A DNA stretch of 64,000 nucleotides from JACVRW01 sp963808775 (GCA_963808775.1 CAWEGR010000004.1:310001-374000), one strand, 5' to 3'; positions 51,441-61,011 are shown, counted from the stretch's first letter. The notes: generated by a model from the letters alone, not told the origin. Numbers and translations: made by a program.

Positions 51441-54315
51441 GAGCGCAGCACCTCGCCGTCGGGGTCGTAGAACGGCTTCGTCACGACCTCGGCCGAGATC
51501 CGCCGGCCGTTGTCCGAGATCGTGCATTTCGCGCCGTCCTTGGCGAGCGCGGCGGGCACCCAGCCCATGCCGATCACCTTGCCGAGCTTCTGCGAGTAGC
51601 GCGCGCTCGTGACCTGCCCCATCGGGCTGTCGCCATCGGGGAGGATCGCCGCCCCCTCGGTGGGGACGTGGCCGTTCTCCATCGTGAAGCCGACGAGCGC
51701 CGTCTCGGCGGGCTGCTCCGAGTAGCGCTCGAGCGCCCACTTGCCGATCCAGTCCTGCTCCTTGTCGAGCTTGACGATCCACGACATCGCCGCCCCGAAC
51801 GGGTTCGACTCCGAGTCCGTGTCCTGCCCGACGAGGATGTGCATCTTCTGCAGGCGCAGCAGGCGCTGGGGCTCGAGGCCGAACGGCTTCACGCCGTGCT
51901 CGCGCCCGGCGTCCATCAGCGCGTCCCAGAGGTGCTCGCCCTGCGCGGCGGGGCAGTGGATCTCGTAGCCCACCTCGCCGACGAAGCCGATGCGGAGGAT
52001 CAGGCAGCTCACGCCCGCCACCTCGCCGCGCTGCCCGTCGAGATACGGGAAGGCCTCGTTCGACACGTCGAGGTCGGTGACCTTCGACATGATCTCGCGC
52101 GCCCTCGGCCCGGCGAGGTTGACGGCGCAGAGACCCTGCGTGACGTCGGTGAGGTGGACGTCGAGGCTCCAGTCGGCGAGCCACCAGGAGAACCAGTCGT
52201 AGACCGCGCCCGCGCCGCTCGAGGTGGTGGTGACGTAGAAGGACTCGTCGTCGAGGCGGCAGACCGTGCCGTCATCCATGATCCGGCCGGCGTCGCTCGC
52301 CATTACGCCGTAGCGGATCCGGCCGGGCTTCAGGTTCGAGAAGCGGTTCGGGTAGAGCCGGTCGAGCAGCTCACCGGCGTCCGGGCCCCGAACGATGAGC
52401 TTGCCGAGCGTCGAGACGTCGATCAGGCCGGCCGACTCGTGCACCGCCTGCGCCTCGGCCCTCGGGTTGCCGTAGTCATAGGCGCGGCGCCAGTCGCCCG
52501 CCCACATGATGTTGCCGCCGATGTCGCGGTGGCGCGCGTGGATCGAGGAGCGCTTGGCCGGCTCGAAGGGCCGGCCGGCGAGCGCGCCCATCGGGACCGA
52601 CACCCAGGGCGGGCGCGCCGTGGTCGTGCCGATCTCCTCGAGGCTCTGGCCGGTCTCCTCCGCCATCAGCCGCACGGCGGGCAGCTGGCACATGCGGCCC
52701 TGGCAGGGGCCCATCGTCGTCGTGGTGTAGCGCTTCGAGAGCTCGATCGAGTCGTAGCCCTCCTCGACGCTCAGGTGGATGTCCTTGGCGGTGACGTCCT
52801 CGCAGAAGCAGGCGAAGCACTTGCCCTTGCGCTCGCTCATCACGGGCGGCGGGACGGCGGTGGCCCCCTGCGGCCATGCGGGCGCCCGCTCGAGCTCGGC
52901 GCGGTCCGCGGCGGTGCGGCTGCGCGCCTCGTCGTCGCCGTATCCGAGGGCCTGCGCGGCCTCGGCGCCGGCGAGGGCGCCCGAGCGCTCCGCCGAGTCG
53001 AGGTCGCCGCGGCCCGCGACCTCGCCGGCCGCGTATGCGCCCGGCCCGAGCTCCGAGAGCGCGAAGTGCCCGCGCTCCGAGTCGTAGGCGGTCCTCCCAC
53101 CCGACTGCGTGATCAGCGATGTGGCGGGGGCGCTGCCCCCGGAGACCACGAGCAGGTCGCAGCCGAGCGCGAGCTCGCCCTCGCCCTCGGCCGCGCCGGG
53201 CCTGCCGAGCACGACGCCGGTGAGCTCGGTGCGGCCGCGCGCCTCGAGCACGGTGGAGCCGCGCAGCAGCTTGACGTTGCGGCGCTGGAGCAGCTTCGGC
53301 CGAGCCCCGATCGAGCCGTTCGGCGCGCAGGTCCGCCACGCAGGCGATCTCGACCCCTGCGTCGAGGAGCGCGAGCGCCGCCTCGAGGCCGCGATCGTCG
53401 ACCGTGGCGACGACTGCGCGCGTGCCGGGGCTGACGGCATACAGGGAGATCAGCCGGCGCGCGCCGCCCGAGAGCATCACCCCGGGCAGGTCGTTGCCCG
53501 GGAAGACGAGCGGCTGTTCGATCGCGCCGGTCGCGTAGACCTGCACCTTCGCGCGCACCTGATGGAGCGTGTCGCCCTGCCAGACGGGCACCAGGCCGTC
53601 GAACGCGCCGAGCGCCGGAGCGCCCGCGATCACCTCGACCCCGGCGGCGCGCGCCTGCTCGGTCAGCTCTCGCGCACGCTCCTCGCCGCCCTCGGCGAGC
53701 AGGCGCCCGCCCGGCTCGGCGCCCTCGTCGGCGAGCACCACGTCCGCGCCGAGCTCGGCCGCGGCGATCGCCGCCGACAGGCCGGCGACTCCGCCGCCCA
53801 CCACGAGCACGTCGGCGTGGCGGCGGCGGTACTCGGTCTCCCACTCGCGCTCGGGCTGCTTCTTGCGCAGCCTTCCGAGGCCCGCCGCGTGGCGGAGGAT
53901 CTTCTCGTAGAGCGGCCAGAAGCGGCGCGGCCGGATGAAGGTCTTGTAGTAGAAGCCGGGCGGCGTGAACGGTCCGCCGGCGAGGTCCGTCGCGCGCATC
54001 ACGTCGAAGTCGAGCGACGGGCTCGCGTTCATGTGGACCACGTTCATGCCCTCGCGCAGCGGCTCGGTGCAGGCGCGCACTCCAGGGGCATCGTCGACCT
54101 GAACGAGGCAGTTCGGGCACTGGCCGGCGCAGCACATCAGCCCCCGGCGGCGGTGGTACTTGAAGGAGCGCGAGAAGGTTCGCTGGCCGGATGCGAAGAG
54201 CGCGGAGCCGATCGTGTCGCCCTCGAGCCCCGTGACCTCCTTGCCGTCGAAGGTGAAGCTGATCTCGCGGCGTGCGCTCGATGCGCTCGCCGCTCTGCTC
54301 GGGGAGCCGGCTCAC
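51437..54315 (-). CDS. soxA: Sarcosine oxidase / N-methylglutamate dehydrogenase alpha subunit, two frame breaks
   Basis: About 958 residues, normal length for SoxA/MgdC. Order: a 2Fe-2S-like N-terminal segment with MCCAGQCPNCLVQVDD, an NAD/FAD-binding domain (VLVVGGGVAGLSAAIAAAEL), a cysteine-rich region (CFACFCEDVTAKD, MGPCQGRMCQLPAVRLMAE), and the C-terminal GcvT/THF-binding module (GRIRYGVMASDAGRIMDDGT, LRIGFVGEVGYEIHCPAAQG). Two one-base insertions, near 54265 and 53315, break the frame; removing them gives ERTREISFTFDGKEV and GSARPKLLQRRNVKLL. Transfers the released C1 unit to THF. GTG start overlaps the soxD stop. Confidence 0.93.
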
Positions 54316-54578
54316 GCGCCGAAGACCTCCTCGGGCAGGCGCGTCCACTTCACGTCGTTGTCGCGCGTGTCGCGCTCGGCGACGAACCACGCGCCGCAGC
54401 CGGAGCGGTGGCACCACCACTCGCGCTGCACCCCCGCGACATTGCGGCGGAAGTAGTTGTACTCACCGAGCTCGCGCCAGCTCGGCGATCCCTTCGGGCG
54501 CGGGTTCAGCTCGCCGCCGAAGCCGAAGTCGGTGACCTCGCGGGGTCCGCAGTTTGGGCAGGTGAGGACGTAGGACAT
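54312..54578 (-). CDS. soxD: Sarcosine oxidase / N-methylglutamate dehydrogenase delta subunit
   Basis: 88 residues. Zinc site TCPNCGPREVTDFGFGGE with CHRSGCGAWFVAERDT near the end, the pattern of SoxD/MgdB. First gene of the soxDAGB-fhs-gntR operon, with the regulon operator 64 bases upstream. Confidence 0.93.
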   Translation of the reverse strand: MSYVLTCPNCGPREVTDFGFGGELNPRPKGSPSWRELGEYNYFRRNVAGVQREWWCHRSGCGAWFVAERDTRDNDVKWTRLPEEVFGA

Positions 54579-54642
54579 TTGCGCCGCGCTCGCCCGGGCC
54601 GCGCCTCTCCTCCAGCCGGCCGACCGCGAGCGCGGCCATAGT

Positions 54643-54656
54643 AAACAAATTGGTTC
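54643..54656. promoter_or_regulatory. Operator site of the GKACMAATWKGTAC regulon, upstream of soxD
   Basis: AAACAAATTGGTTC (complement GAACCAATTTGTTT), 64 bases before the minus-strand ATG at 54578 and between it and the CDGSH-protein gene. Confidence 0.5.
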
Positions 54657-54686
54657 AAAACCGCAACCGGGCCGCCGGCTCGCCGG

Positions 54687-54929
54687 TCAGTCGCCCGCCT
54701 CGGCCACGGCGCGCTCCGCGGCGGCGAAGCCGATCTGCGAATGCGTCTTGTCGCAGAAGGGCTTCGTCTTCGACGCCCCGCAGCGGCACAGCACGATCGG
54801 CTTGCCGTCGTCCGGCAGCTCGAACTCGTTGCCGTCCGCGTCGATCAGCCGGATCGGGCCGGTGACCTTGTAGGGCCCGTTCGCGCGGACCTTGATCTCG
54901 ACCTGCTCCAGCTCGTCCATGCCCGTCAT
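54687..54929 (-). CDS. CDGSH iron-sulfur domain protein (mitoNEET-like)
   Basis: 80 residues. The 2Fe-2S signature CRCGASKTKPFCDKTH gives three Cys and one His ligand; the N-terminal half is a small beta domain (YKVTGPIRLIDADGNEFELP) common in bacterial CDGSH proteins. ATG at 54929; a second ATG nine bases in is possible. Soluble, probably an electron or cluster carrier. It lies just upstream of soxD on the same strand with the operator in between, so it could serve as electron partner of that oxidase. Confidence 0.9.
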   Translation of the reverse strand: MTGMDELEQVEIKVRANGPYKVTGPIRLIDADGNEFELPDDGKPIVLCRCGASKTKPFCDKTHSQIGFAAAERAVAEAGD

Positions 54930-54940
54930 TGTTCCGGGCG

Positions 54941-55231
54941 ATGCAGCGGGTAGCCCGCCTCGACCACCCGGAGGTGCACGAGATCGTGCCCTCCCACCAC
55001 TGCGTGATGCGCTTCCGCCAGCGCCGGCCGGTGCGCGAGCGCGGCGCCGACGTGGTCGCCGAGGCGCTGATCGAGGTGCTCGCCGCTGCGGACGTCTCGC
55101 GCTGGCCGCCCGGCTGGGCGGTGTCGGACCGCCGCACGGAGCTGTGGGCGGTCAACGGCGAGCTCGCCTTTCCGCTCGAGCGCTCGGAGCGCCATGGGCG
55201 CTATGTGGCCGTCACGTGTCTCAGCCGCTGA
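54941..55231 (+). CDS. Small unknown protein, DUF4258-like pattern
   Basis: 96 residues from the ATG at 54941 (a TTG at 54929 is also in frame). Pattern HCVMRFRQRRPVR, AEALIEVLAAADVSRWPPGW and ELAFPLERSERHGRYVAVTCL: a helix with His and Arg, then strands. This layout recalls small RelE-like or DUF4258 ribonuclease-type folds, but the match is weak and no antitoxin gene is adjacent. Divergent from the CDGSH gene and overlapping the next convergent gene by 11 bases. Confidence 0.45.
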   Translation: MQRVARLDHPEVHEIVPSHHCVMRFRQRRPVRERGADVVAEALIEVLAAADVSRWPPGWAVSDRRTELWAVNGELAFPLERSERHGRYVAVTCLSR

Positions 55232-55481
55232 CGGCGCACCAGGGCTGATACATGCCGGTCACCGTGAGTGCCCTGCTCGGATCCCGCGCCACCCAATCGA
55301 CATAGAAGAGCTTGCAGGGCGTCGCGCCCGAGGGCGACCAGGAGCGACACACATGGCGCGGTGTGCCGCCCGCCGGCGCCCGATCCGCGGACGCCGGCCG
55401 CGTGACGATCAGGCCGCACAGGAGGGCGAGCAGCAGAACCGCCTGGACCATCCGGCTCGGGTTGGGCTGTCGCGGCGTCAT
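55221..55481 (-). CDS. Small secreted protein of unknown function
   Basis: 86 residues with a signal peptide (MVQAVLLLALLCGLIVTRPA then ASA-DRAP as cleavage site) and a mature part holding three cysteines (RHVCRSW, ATPCKLF, QPWCAVSG). No family recognised. Divergent from the SARP gene, separated by 64 bases. Confidence 0.55.
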   Translation of the reverse strand: MTPRQPNPSRMVQAVLLLALLCGLIVTRPASADRAPAGGTPRHVCRSWSPSGATPCKLFYVDWVARDPSRALTVTGMYQPWCAVSG

Positions 55482-55545
55482 GGGGCGAGCTTCCGCCCCG
55501 CCCCTTTCAACCCGCTGACAGCCGGGTAACAGCGAGAATGGGACC

Positions 55546-57144
55546 GTGGCGCTCGTCCGCTACCTGATGCTCGGCCCCATGACCGCGCTGGTCGACGGCC
55601 GTCCGGCCGACCTGGGCGGCCCGCGACAGCGCGGCGTGCTCGTGGTGCTCCTCAGCGACGCCGGCCGACTCGTCCCAGCGAGCCACATCGTCGACGCCAT
55701 CTGGGGTGACGAGCCGCCCGCGAGCGCGGCGAACCTGGTTCAGCGCTCGATCTCGCAACTCCGCAAGAGCCTCGGGAAGGACGCGATCGAGACGCGCGGG
55801 GCGGGCTACATGGCCCGGATCGAGCCCGACGCACTCGACCTGCACGTGTTCGAGCGGCTCCTGCGTGCCGGTAGCACCGACCTGCGCGAGGGCCGCTACG
55901 AGGAGGCCGGGGCCACGCTGCGCCAGGCGCTCGACCTCTGGCGTGGTGCGGCGCTCGCGGACCTGGCGGACCAGGACTTCCTGGTGCAGGAGGCCGCGCG
56001 ACTCGACGAGTTGCGCCTGTTGGCGGCGGAGCGGGCGGTCGAGGCCGATCTCGGGCTCGGACGCCACGCCGATGCCACGGCGGAGATCGAGGCGCTCGTC
56101 CACAGCCATCCTCTGCGAGAGCGCCCGCGCGAGCTGTTGATGCGTGCTCTCTACGGGGCCGGGCGTCAGGCGGAGGCTCTCGACGCATACCGCGCGGCCC
56201 GGTCCACCTTCGTGGACGAGCTCGGGATCGAACCGGGGCCCGCGTTGCGTGATCTCGAACAGGCTGTCCTGCGCCAGGACCCGTCCCTGCGCCCGGCCGA
56301 GAACTCGGCCGAGCGGCCGGTCGCGAGCGAGGCGCCGCGGGTCCTCATGGTCGCCCAGCTGGGCCCCGGGGGCGCCAAGCGGCTCGCCCCGCTCGCCGCG
56401 ATCCTGGCCCGGCGCCCGCCACGGGAGATCGTGCTGGCTCAGACGGTCGCCGATCGGCACGAGTTGACGGCGGCGAGCGAACGCCTTCACGCGATTCGCG
56501 AGACGCTCGGGGAGGACGGACTCGACGCCCGCGCGGCGGCCTTCACCTCGGTCACTCCCGGCGCCGACCTGGCGCGGCTCGCCGCCGAGCAGGACGCCGA
56601 CCTGCTCCTGCTGGACGCGCCGGAGCGACTGCTCGAGGACGGGCCGCTGCTGACGTTGCTGGAGCGGGCTCCCTGCGACGTCGGCGTGTTGATTGGTGCG
56701 GGACCGGTGGACGGCGCCCGTGCTGGTGCCGTTCTCGGGCGCCGTCCACGACTGGTCGGCGGTCGAGATCGGCGCCTGGATCGCGCGCAACAGCGGTCAG
56801 CCGCTGCGCCTCGCCGGTGCCAGCACGAGCCTCCACGGGCGCGATGCCAGTCGGCTTCTCGCCAGTGCGTCGCTGGCCGTGCAGCACGCCCTCGGGGTTG
56901 CAGGCGGAGCCGCTGCTGGTCGACCCGGAGCCGGACGCGCTGCTCGCCGCGGCCGACGACGCCGGCCTCGTGGCTCTCGGCCTTACAGAGCGTTGGAGGC
57001 GCGAGGGCCTTGGCGCTGTCGCGTACGAGACTGGCCACCGCCGGCGACCTTCCGGTGCTGCTCGTGCGTCGCGGAGTGCGCCCGGGAGGGCTCGCCCCGG
57101 GCGAGAGCGACACCCGCTTCACCTGGACCCTCGCGGGAGCCTAG
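55546..57144 (+). CDS. SARP/BTAD regulator fused to a Usp-like domain, three frame breaks
   Basis: About 530 residues. N-terminal winged helix of AfsR/SARP type (ILGP-like YLMLGPMTALVDGRPADLGG, RGVLVVLLSDAGRLVP, LRKSLGKDAIETRGAGYM), then the BTAD domain (RAGSTDLREGRYEEAGATLR, LLMRALYGAGRQAEALDAYR, ELGIEPGPALRDLEQAVLRQ). The C-terminal half resembles tandem universal-stress-protein units. The frame goes 1, 2, 3 and back to 1 after three single insertions between 56690 and 57000. The fusion suggests nucleotide sensing by the C-terminal half. The ABC ligand-binding gene and kinase that follow convergently may be its targets. Confidence 0.82.
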   Translation: MALVRYLMLGPMTALVDGRPADLGGPRQRGVLVVLLSDAGRLVPASHIVDAIWGDEPPASAANLVQRSISQLRKSLGKDAIETRGAGYMARIEPDALDLHVFERLLRAGSTDLREGRYEEAGATLRQALDLWRGAALADLADQDFLVQEAARLDELRLLAAERAVEADLGLGRHADATAEIEALVHSHPLRERPRELLMRALYGAGRQAEALDAYRAARSTFVDELGIEPGPALRDLEQAVLRQDPSLRPAENSAERPVASEAPRVLMVAQLGPGGAKRLAPLAAILARRPPREIVLAQTVADRHELTAASERLHAIRETLGEDGLDARAAAFTSVTPGADLARLAAEQDADLLLLDAPERLLEDGPLLTLLERAPCDVGVLIGAGPVDGARAGAVLGRRPRLVGGRDRRLDRAQQRSAAAPRRCQHEPPRARCQSASRQCVAGRAARPRGCRRSRCWSTRSRTRCSPRPTTPASWLSALQSVGGARALALSRTRLATAGDLPVLLVRRGVRPGGLAPGESDTRFTWTLAGA

Positions 57145-58476
57145 GCACCGCGAGGACCGCGGCGACAGGCCGGCGACTCGACCGAGCGGTGCCGCTGCGC
57201 CGGGTCGGAAACCAGCCGCCGAAGTCCTGGCGAACGCTGGTGAATGACCTCGAGCGGCAGCGTACCCGTGCCGCTCTCGGCCCGACCCTGCGCAGGTGCA
57301 CGTCGACGACCGCCTGCCGATTCGCGGTCGAGGCTGAGCGGGCCCGCGGGCGCCTCGAAGCGGATCCGGCCGAGCGCCCGCCGCAGGTCGCGGCCGTTCG
57401 GGCCGGGCTCGCCTCGCGACGTCCTCCAGAGCGCGCGCAACGGCCTCCGTGCCGGCGTACACGGGCAGCGCGAGCGGGTCGCGCGCAGCCGCGGCCCCGA
57501 GCGCCGGGTAGGCGCGCGCCAGCGCGCGTGCGTGCGCTTGCCACCGCGCTCGCTTCAGATTGGGCGGGATATCGCTGCCGAGGACGACATCGTGCAAGAT
57601 CGAGGCCACCCGGCGCGAGCCCTCCGGGCAGCAGGAAGCCGAACCCGTTCAGGAGCAACCGGGGCGCCAGCGGACGATCGTCGGCTCCGTACCCGCGCAG
57701 GAAGGCGGTCGGCGGATAGAAGCTCGGAGATGAGCATCGTGCCGTCCACCTCACCGGCGAGGCGTTCTCCGAGCGAGGCGGTCGGCGCTGCGCTCCGCCT
57801 GCGAGCGATGCCGGCGAGGAGCAGCGGGCGCTCGACGACGCCGCCGCCCAGGGCGCAGAACTCCGCCACGAAGCCCGCCGCGGCCTCCCAGCTCGCCGGG
57901 ATCGGATCCATGACGACTGCGGCGCGCCGCCAGCCGAGCTCACGGAAGGCATAGCTGCCCAGCCCCGCCGCGGACTGGGCCCCGTCCGCTGTCGAACCGG
58001 AACACGTTCGGCCGCGGATCTGCCAGCGTCGCCTCCTGCGCGGCGCTCGCGCCGAGGACGAAGGTCGTGTCGGGGTAGCGGCGCGCCAACCTGCTGGCGA
58101 GAGCGCCCTCGACCTCGCCGGCGGGACCGATGACGACGTCGACCTTCTCCTCCTCCACGAGGCGGCGGGTCTCGAGGATCTGGCGAGTGAGCGCGGTGAT
58201 CTCGGTGCACCCCTCGACGATCTCGACGGACCGGCCGGCGACCTCGGCTCCCTCGATGCCGTCGCTCGGATGCTCGCCGCGCGGACTCCGCCTCCCCGAT
58301 CGAGCAGAGGCAGCTGGGCGGAGGCAAGAGTGCCCTCGCGCGCGGCCTCGAGCAGGCCCCGAGCATTCGGTCAGCACGCCGATCCGCAGCGGTTCCTCGT
58401 CGTCTCCGCATGCTCCGCCAAGCAGAACGGCCGCGAGCAGCAGCGGTAGGAGCGCGGCGCGGAGCAGCTCAGCCAT
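57119..58476 (-). CDS. ABC-type ligand-binding lipoprotein (branched-chain amino acid-binding fold), heavily frame-broken
   Basis: About 450 residues if repaired. A lipoprotein signal LLLAAVLLGGAC followed by DEEPLRIGVLTECSG, then pieces of a type-I periplasmic-binding protein: EVEGALASRLARRYPDTTFV, FRFDS, WEAAAGFVAEFC, DGTMLISEL and a final SVRQDFGGWF like ANF-receptor proteins. At least six frame changes lie between 58430 and 57240. I cannot exclude a real pseudogene, but the neighbourhood shares the same kind of insertions. No permease genes are adjacent. Confidence 0.65.
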
Positions 58477-60292
58477 CCACGACCGCCCAGACGGCTCCGC
58501 GGTCGGCCGCGAGCTCGACGGGACGGCCGTCGAGCTTGATGGTCCGCTCGATCCGCCCGCTCGCCTCGTCGACGACGGTCACGCTCTCGTCGAGCCAGTT
58601 GCCGACGAACAGCCGGCCTCCGGCCAGAGCGATCGAGCGGTGCGCGCCGACCCTGACGCGGCGTGATCTCCCGTGCGGGCGGCGATCCTGCGACAGATCG
58701 TCACGGGGCGGCGAACGCGGATTCCCGCCCGGCCACGATCCCCCGGCCAATCGAGAACGGGAAGTGCACGGCTCGGACGATTCGACCGCCGCGCGCGTCG
58801 ATCTGCCACACGCGCGGGTCGGCCGCGTCGCCGAGCACCCAGACGTAGCCGCCGCCCGCCGCCATGTCGCATTGGCAGGAGCGCTGGTTCCCCGACGTGA
58901 GCGGCTCTGCGAACGGCAGCGAGAGGCTGCGGACGACTCGGAGGCGCCGGGGATCTTCGCTCAGTTGCTCGACGTTCGGGCACCCGGTGGTCCATATGCC
59001 CTCGGCCCTCCCTGCCGTCATGCTGCAGGCGTCAGTACAAGCCCGTCGAGCCGTGCCGCCGAGTCCGCGTCATAGGCCACGACGTTGCCCTCGAGCTGAC
59101 CGGGGCCGTCGGCCGCAACGTAGACGGTGCGGTTCCGGTAGGCGAGGTCGCGCGGACTGCCGATGGTCCTCACGCTCGCCACGCCGTCCGCGCCGGGACC
59201 GAGGCGCCAGAGCGAGGCATCGAGATATGAGCCCGCCCAGACGACTCCATCGCCGGCTGCGACGGCGCTCGGGCGCGCGGGCAGATCGATCGTCCGCTCG
59301 ACCGCTCCGGTACGCGCATCGAGCCGCACGAGGCTGCCCGGTGCCGGTTCCGCGGCCGTCCCACCGTCGCTCACCAGCAGGCCCACGATCGCCGCGAGCG
59401 CCGCAGCCAGCACGATCCCGGCGGCGACCACTGCCCGCGAGCCCGCCGCGCGCGACCGCACGCCGAGCGCCTCGCCGGCGGCCGCGACCAGCGTCTCGCA
59501 GTCTGCGTAGCGCTCCGACGGGTCCTTCGCCATGCCTCTCCGCAGTACGGCGTCAAGGGCGGGGGGAAGCCCCGGGCGGGCGTCAGTGGCGGACGGAGGT
59601 GGCTCCTCGAGGTGGGCGAACAGCGTCGCCACATCGGAGTCGCGCCGGAACGGGACGGATCCGGTGAGGCACTCGAACAGCAGACAGGCGAGCGCGTACT
59701 GGTCGGCCCGGCCATCGAGCTCGTCGCCGCGGATCTGCTCCGGGGCGATGTAGCCGAGGCTGCCCATAAGGGAGCCGTCGGCGGGCACTCCCTCGGAGGT
59801 GCGCCTGGTGAGGCCGAAGTCCGCCAGGTAGCAGTGCTCGCGTCCGCCAAGATCGTCCACGAGCACGTTGCTCGGCTTGACGTCGCGGTGCACGAGCCCG
59901 CGCGCGTGCGCGGCGTCGAGCGCGGTGGCCACCTGTGCCGCGAGCCCGACGGCCCTCGCGGGTTCGAGCGCGCCCTCTCTGCGAAGGAGGGCCCGCAGGT
60001 CCGTGCCGGCGACGTAGCGCATCGCCACGAACAGGCGCCCATCCTCCTCGCCCGCCTCGTAGATCGGGACGGCGTTCGGGTGGTCGAGTGAGGCGGCGAG
60101 CCGCGACTCGCGCAGGAGGCCCTCGCGAAAACCCTCGTCCTCGGCGAGCTCCGGGCTCAGGAGCTTCAGAGCAACCGGACGATCGAGGCGGAGGTCATGC
60201 GCCAGGTAGACCTCCCCCATGCCACCGCGGCCGATCAGCCGCTCGATGCGATAGCCGGCGAGCGTGCGTTGCACGTTCCGATTCTCCTTCAC
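58469..60292 (-). CDS. PknB-type Ser/Thr protein kinase with extracellular beta-propeller, frame breaks in the C-terminus
   Basis: About 605 residues. Kinase domain 1-270: LIGRGGMGEVYLAHD, VALKLL (Lys), LVHRDVKPSNVLVDD, LADFGLT and GYIAPEQIRG. One membrane helix near 290-310 (VVAAGIVLAAALAAIVGLLV). Then a propeller sensor with YncE-like blades (LVRLDARTGAVERTIDLPAR, VVDEASGRIERTIKLDGRPV). The frame as given stops at 59018 (LTPAA); the propeller continues in other frames to 58469, needing about three base corrections. Its end overlaps the lipoprotein gene start by eight bases. A lipoprotein-coupled sensor kinase is a reasonable guess. Confidence 0.85.
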
Positions 60293-60305
60293 GAGCGAGT
60301 TGGCT

Positions 60306-60329
60306 GCACGGGCGGGGTCCCGCCCGTGC
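60306..60329. terminator. Perfect 11-bp hairpin
   Basis: GCACGGGCGGG and CCCGCCCGTGC separated by GT, between the stop of the 60338-60751 gene and the kinase start. Likely a terminator or attenuator on the minus strand; no T-run. Confidence 0.55.
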
Positions 60330-60337
60330 TTGCCGCA

Positions 60338-60751
60338 TCAGAGATCGAGGTGACCCCGGTACGTCGTGGAGTGGTGCCGCTCGCGCATCGTCACCAGGCC
60401 CTCGGCATCCGCGAAGTCGCCGCTGCCGCCCGCGATCACGTGCAGGCAGCGGGCTCGCAGGCTGCCGTCCGCCAGGAACCGACCGCTGACTCTGAACGTG
60501 AACCGGATGGTTCCGCACGTCGAGGTTCCCGCCAGACACCCGTCGAACACCTCCGTGCCCGTGGCACGCAGCACTCCGGTGCGCTCGTTCAACACGAAGG
60601 CTTCGATCTCCGTCGAGAGCGAGCCCTCGAGGCTGCCGGTCACGAGCGTCCCCTCGTCCTCAACGCTTCCGGCGATCTGCCGCTCACTCGCGGCCGCCGG
60701 CGCGGCGAGGGCCAGAACGAGTAGGGCGCTCACCGCCGGCGCACGTAGCAT
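60338..60751 (-). CDS. Secreted protein of unknown function
   Basis: 137 residues. Signal peptide MLRAPAVSALLVLALAAPAA with AAASE cleavage. The mature part is strand-rich with cysteines (DGCLAGTSTCGTIRF, LRARCLHVIAGG) that may form disulfides and a GSGDFADAEGLVTM motif seen in allene-oxide-cyclase-like or lipocalin-like barrels. Starts at the ATG overlapping the stop of the next upstream gene (TGATG). Function unknown. Confidence 0.65.
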   Translation of the reverse strand: MLRAPAVSALLVLALAAPAAASERQIAGSVEDEGTLVTGSLEGSLSTEIEAFVLNERTGVLRATGTEVFDGCLAGTSTCGTIRFTFRVSGRFLADGSLRARCLHVIAGGSGDFADAEGLVTMRERHHSTTYRGHLDL

Positions 60752-61011
60752 CAGCGGCCGTCCGCTTCGGCCCGGGCCTGCGCGTGCTTACGCAGGAACA
60801 ACAGGTCGCTCGGCGCGATTCCGCGACTCACGCCGGGGTGCTCGGCGCGAATGGCGGCCGCGCTGCCGGCCGGCTGACCCGTGCCTCCGTCGCCCTCGAC
60901 GACGAGCGCGGTGCCGAGCGCGACGGCGATGAGTAGGGCGGGGATCGCGAGCAGCCTCGTCCAAGCCGTCGGAACCTGCGGGGCGAGCTCAGCATGAGGG
61001 ACGTTCGACAT
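60751..61011 (-). CDS. Small membrane-anchored protein
   Basis: 86 residues: a polar N-terminus, one membrane helix (LLAIPALLIAVALGTALVV), then a short polar extracytosolic part (HPGVSRGIAPSDLLFLRKHA). Coupled by a TGATG overlap to the secreted protein gene downstream. No family recognised. Confidence 0.55.
   Translation of the reverse strand: MSNVPHAELAPQVPTAWTRLLAIPALLIAVALGTALVVEGDGGTGQPAGSAAAIRAEHPGVSRGIAPSDLLFLRKHAQARAEADGR

Noticed and set aside
54941..55231. Toxin-antitoxin pair
   Set aside because: The 96-aa protein has only a vague DUF4258-like pattern and neither neighbour looks like an antitoxin.
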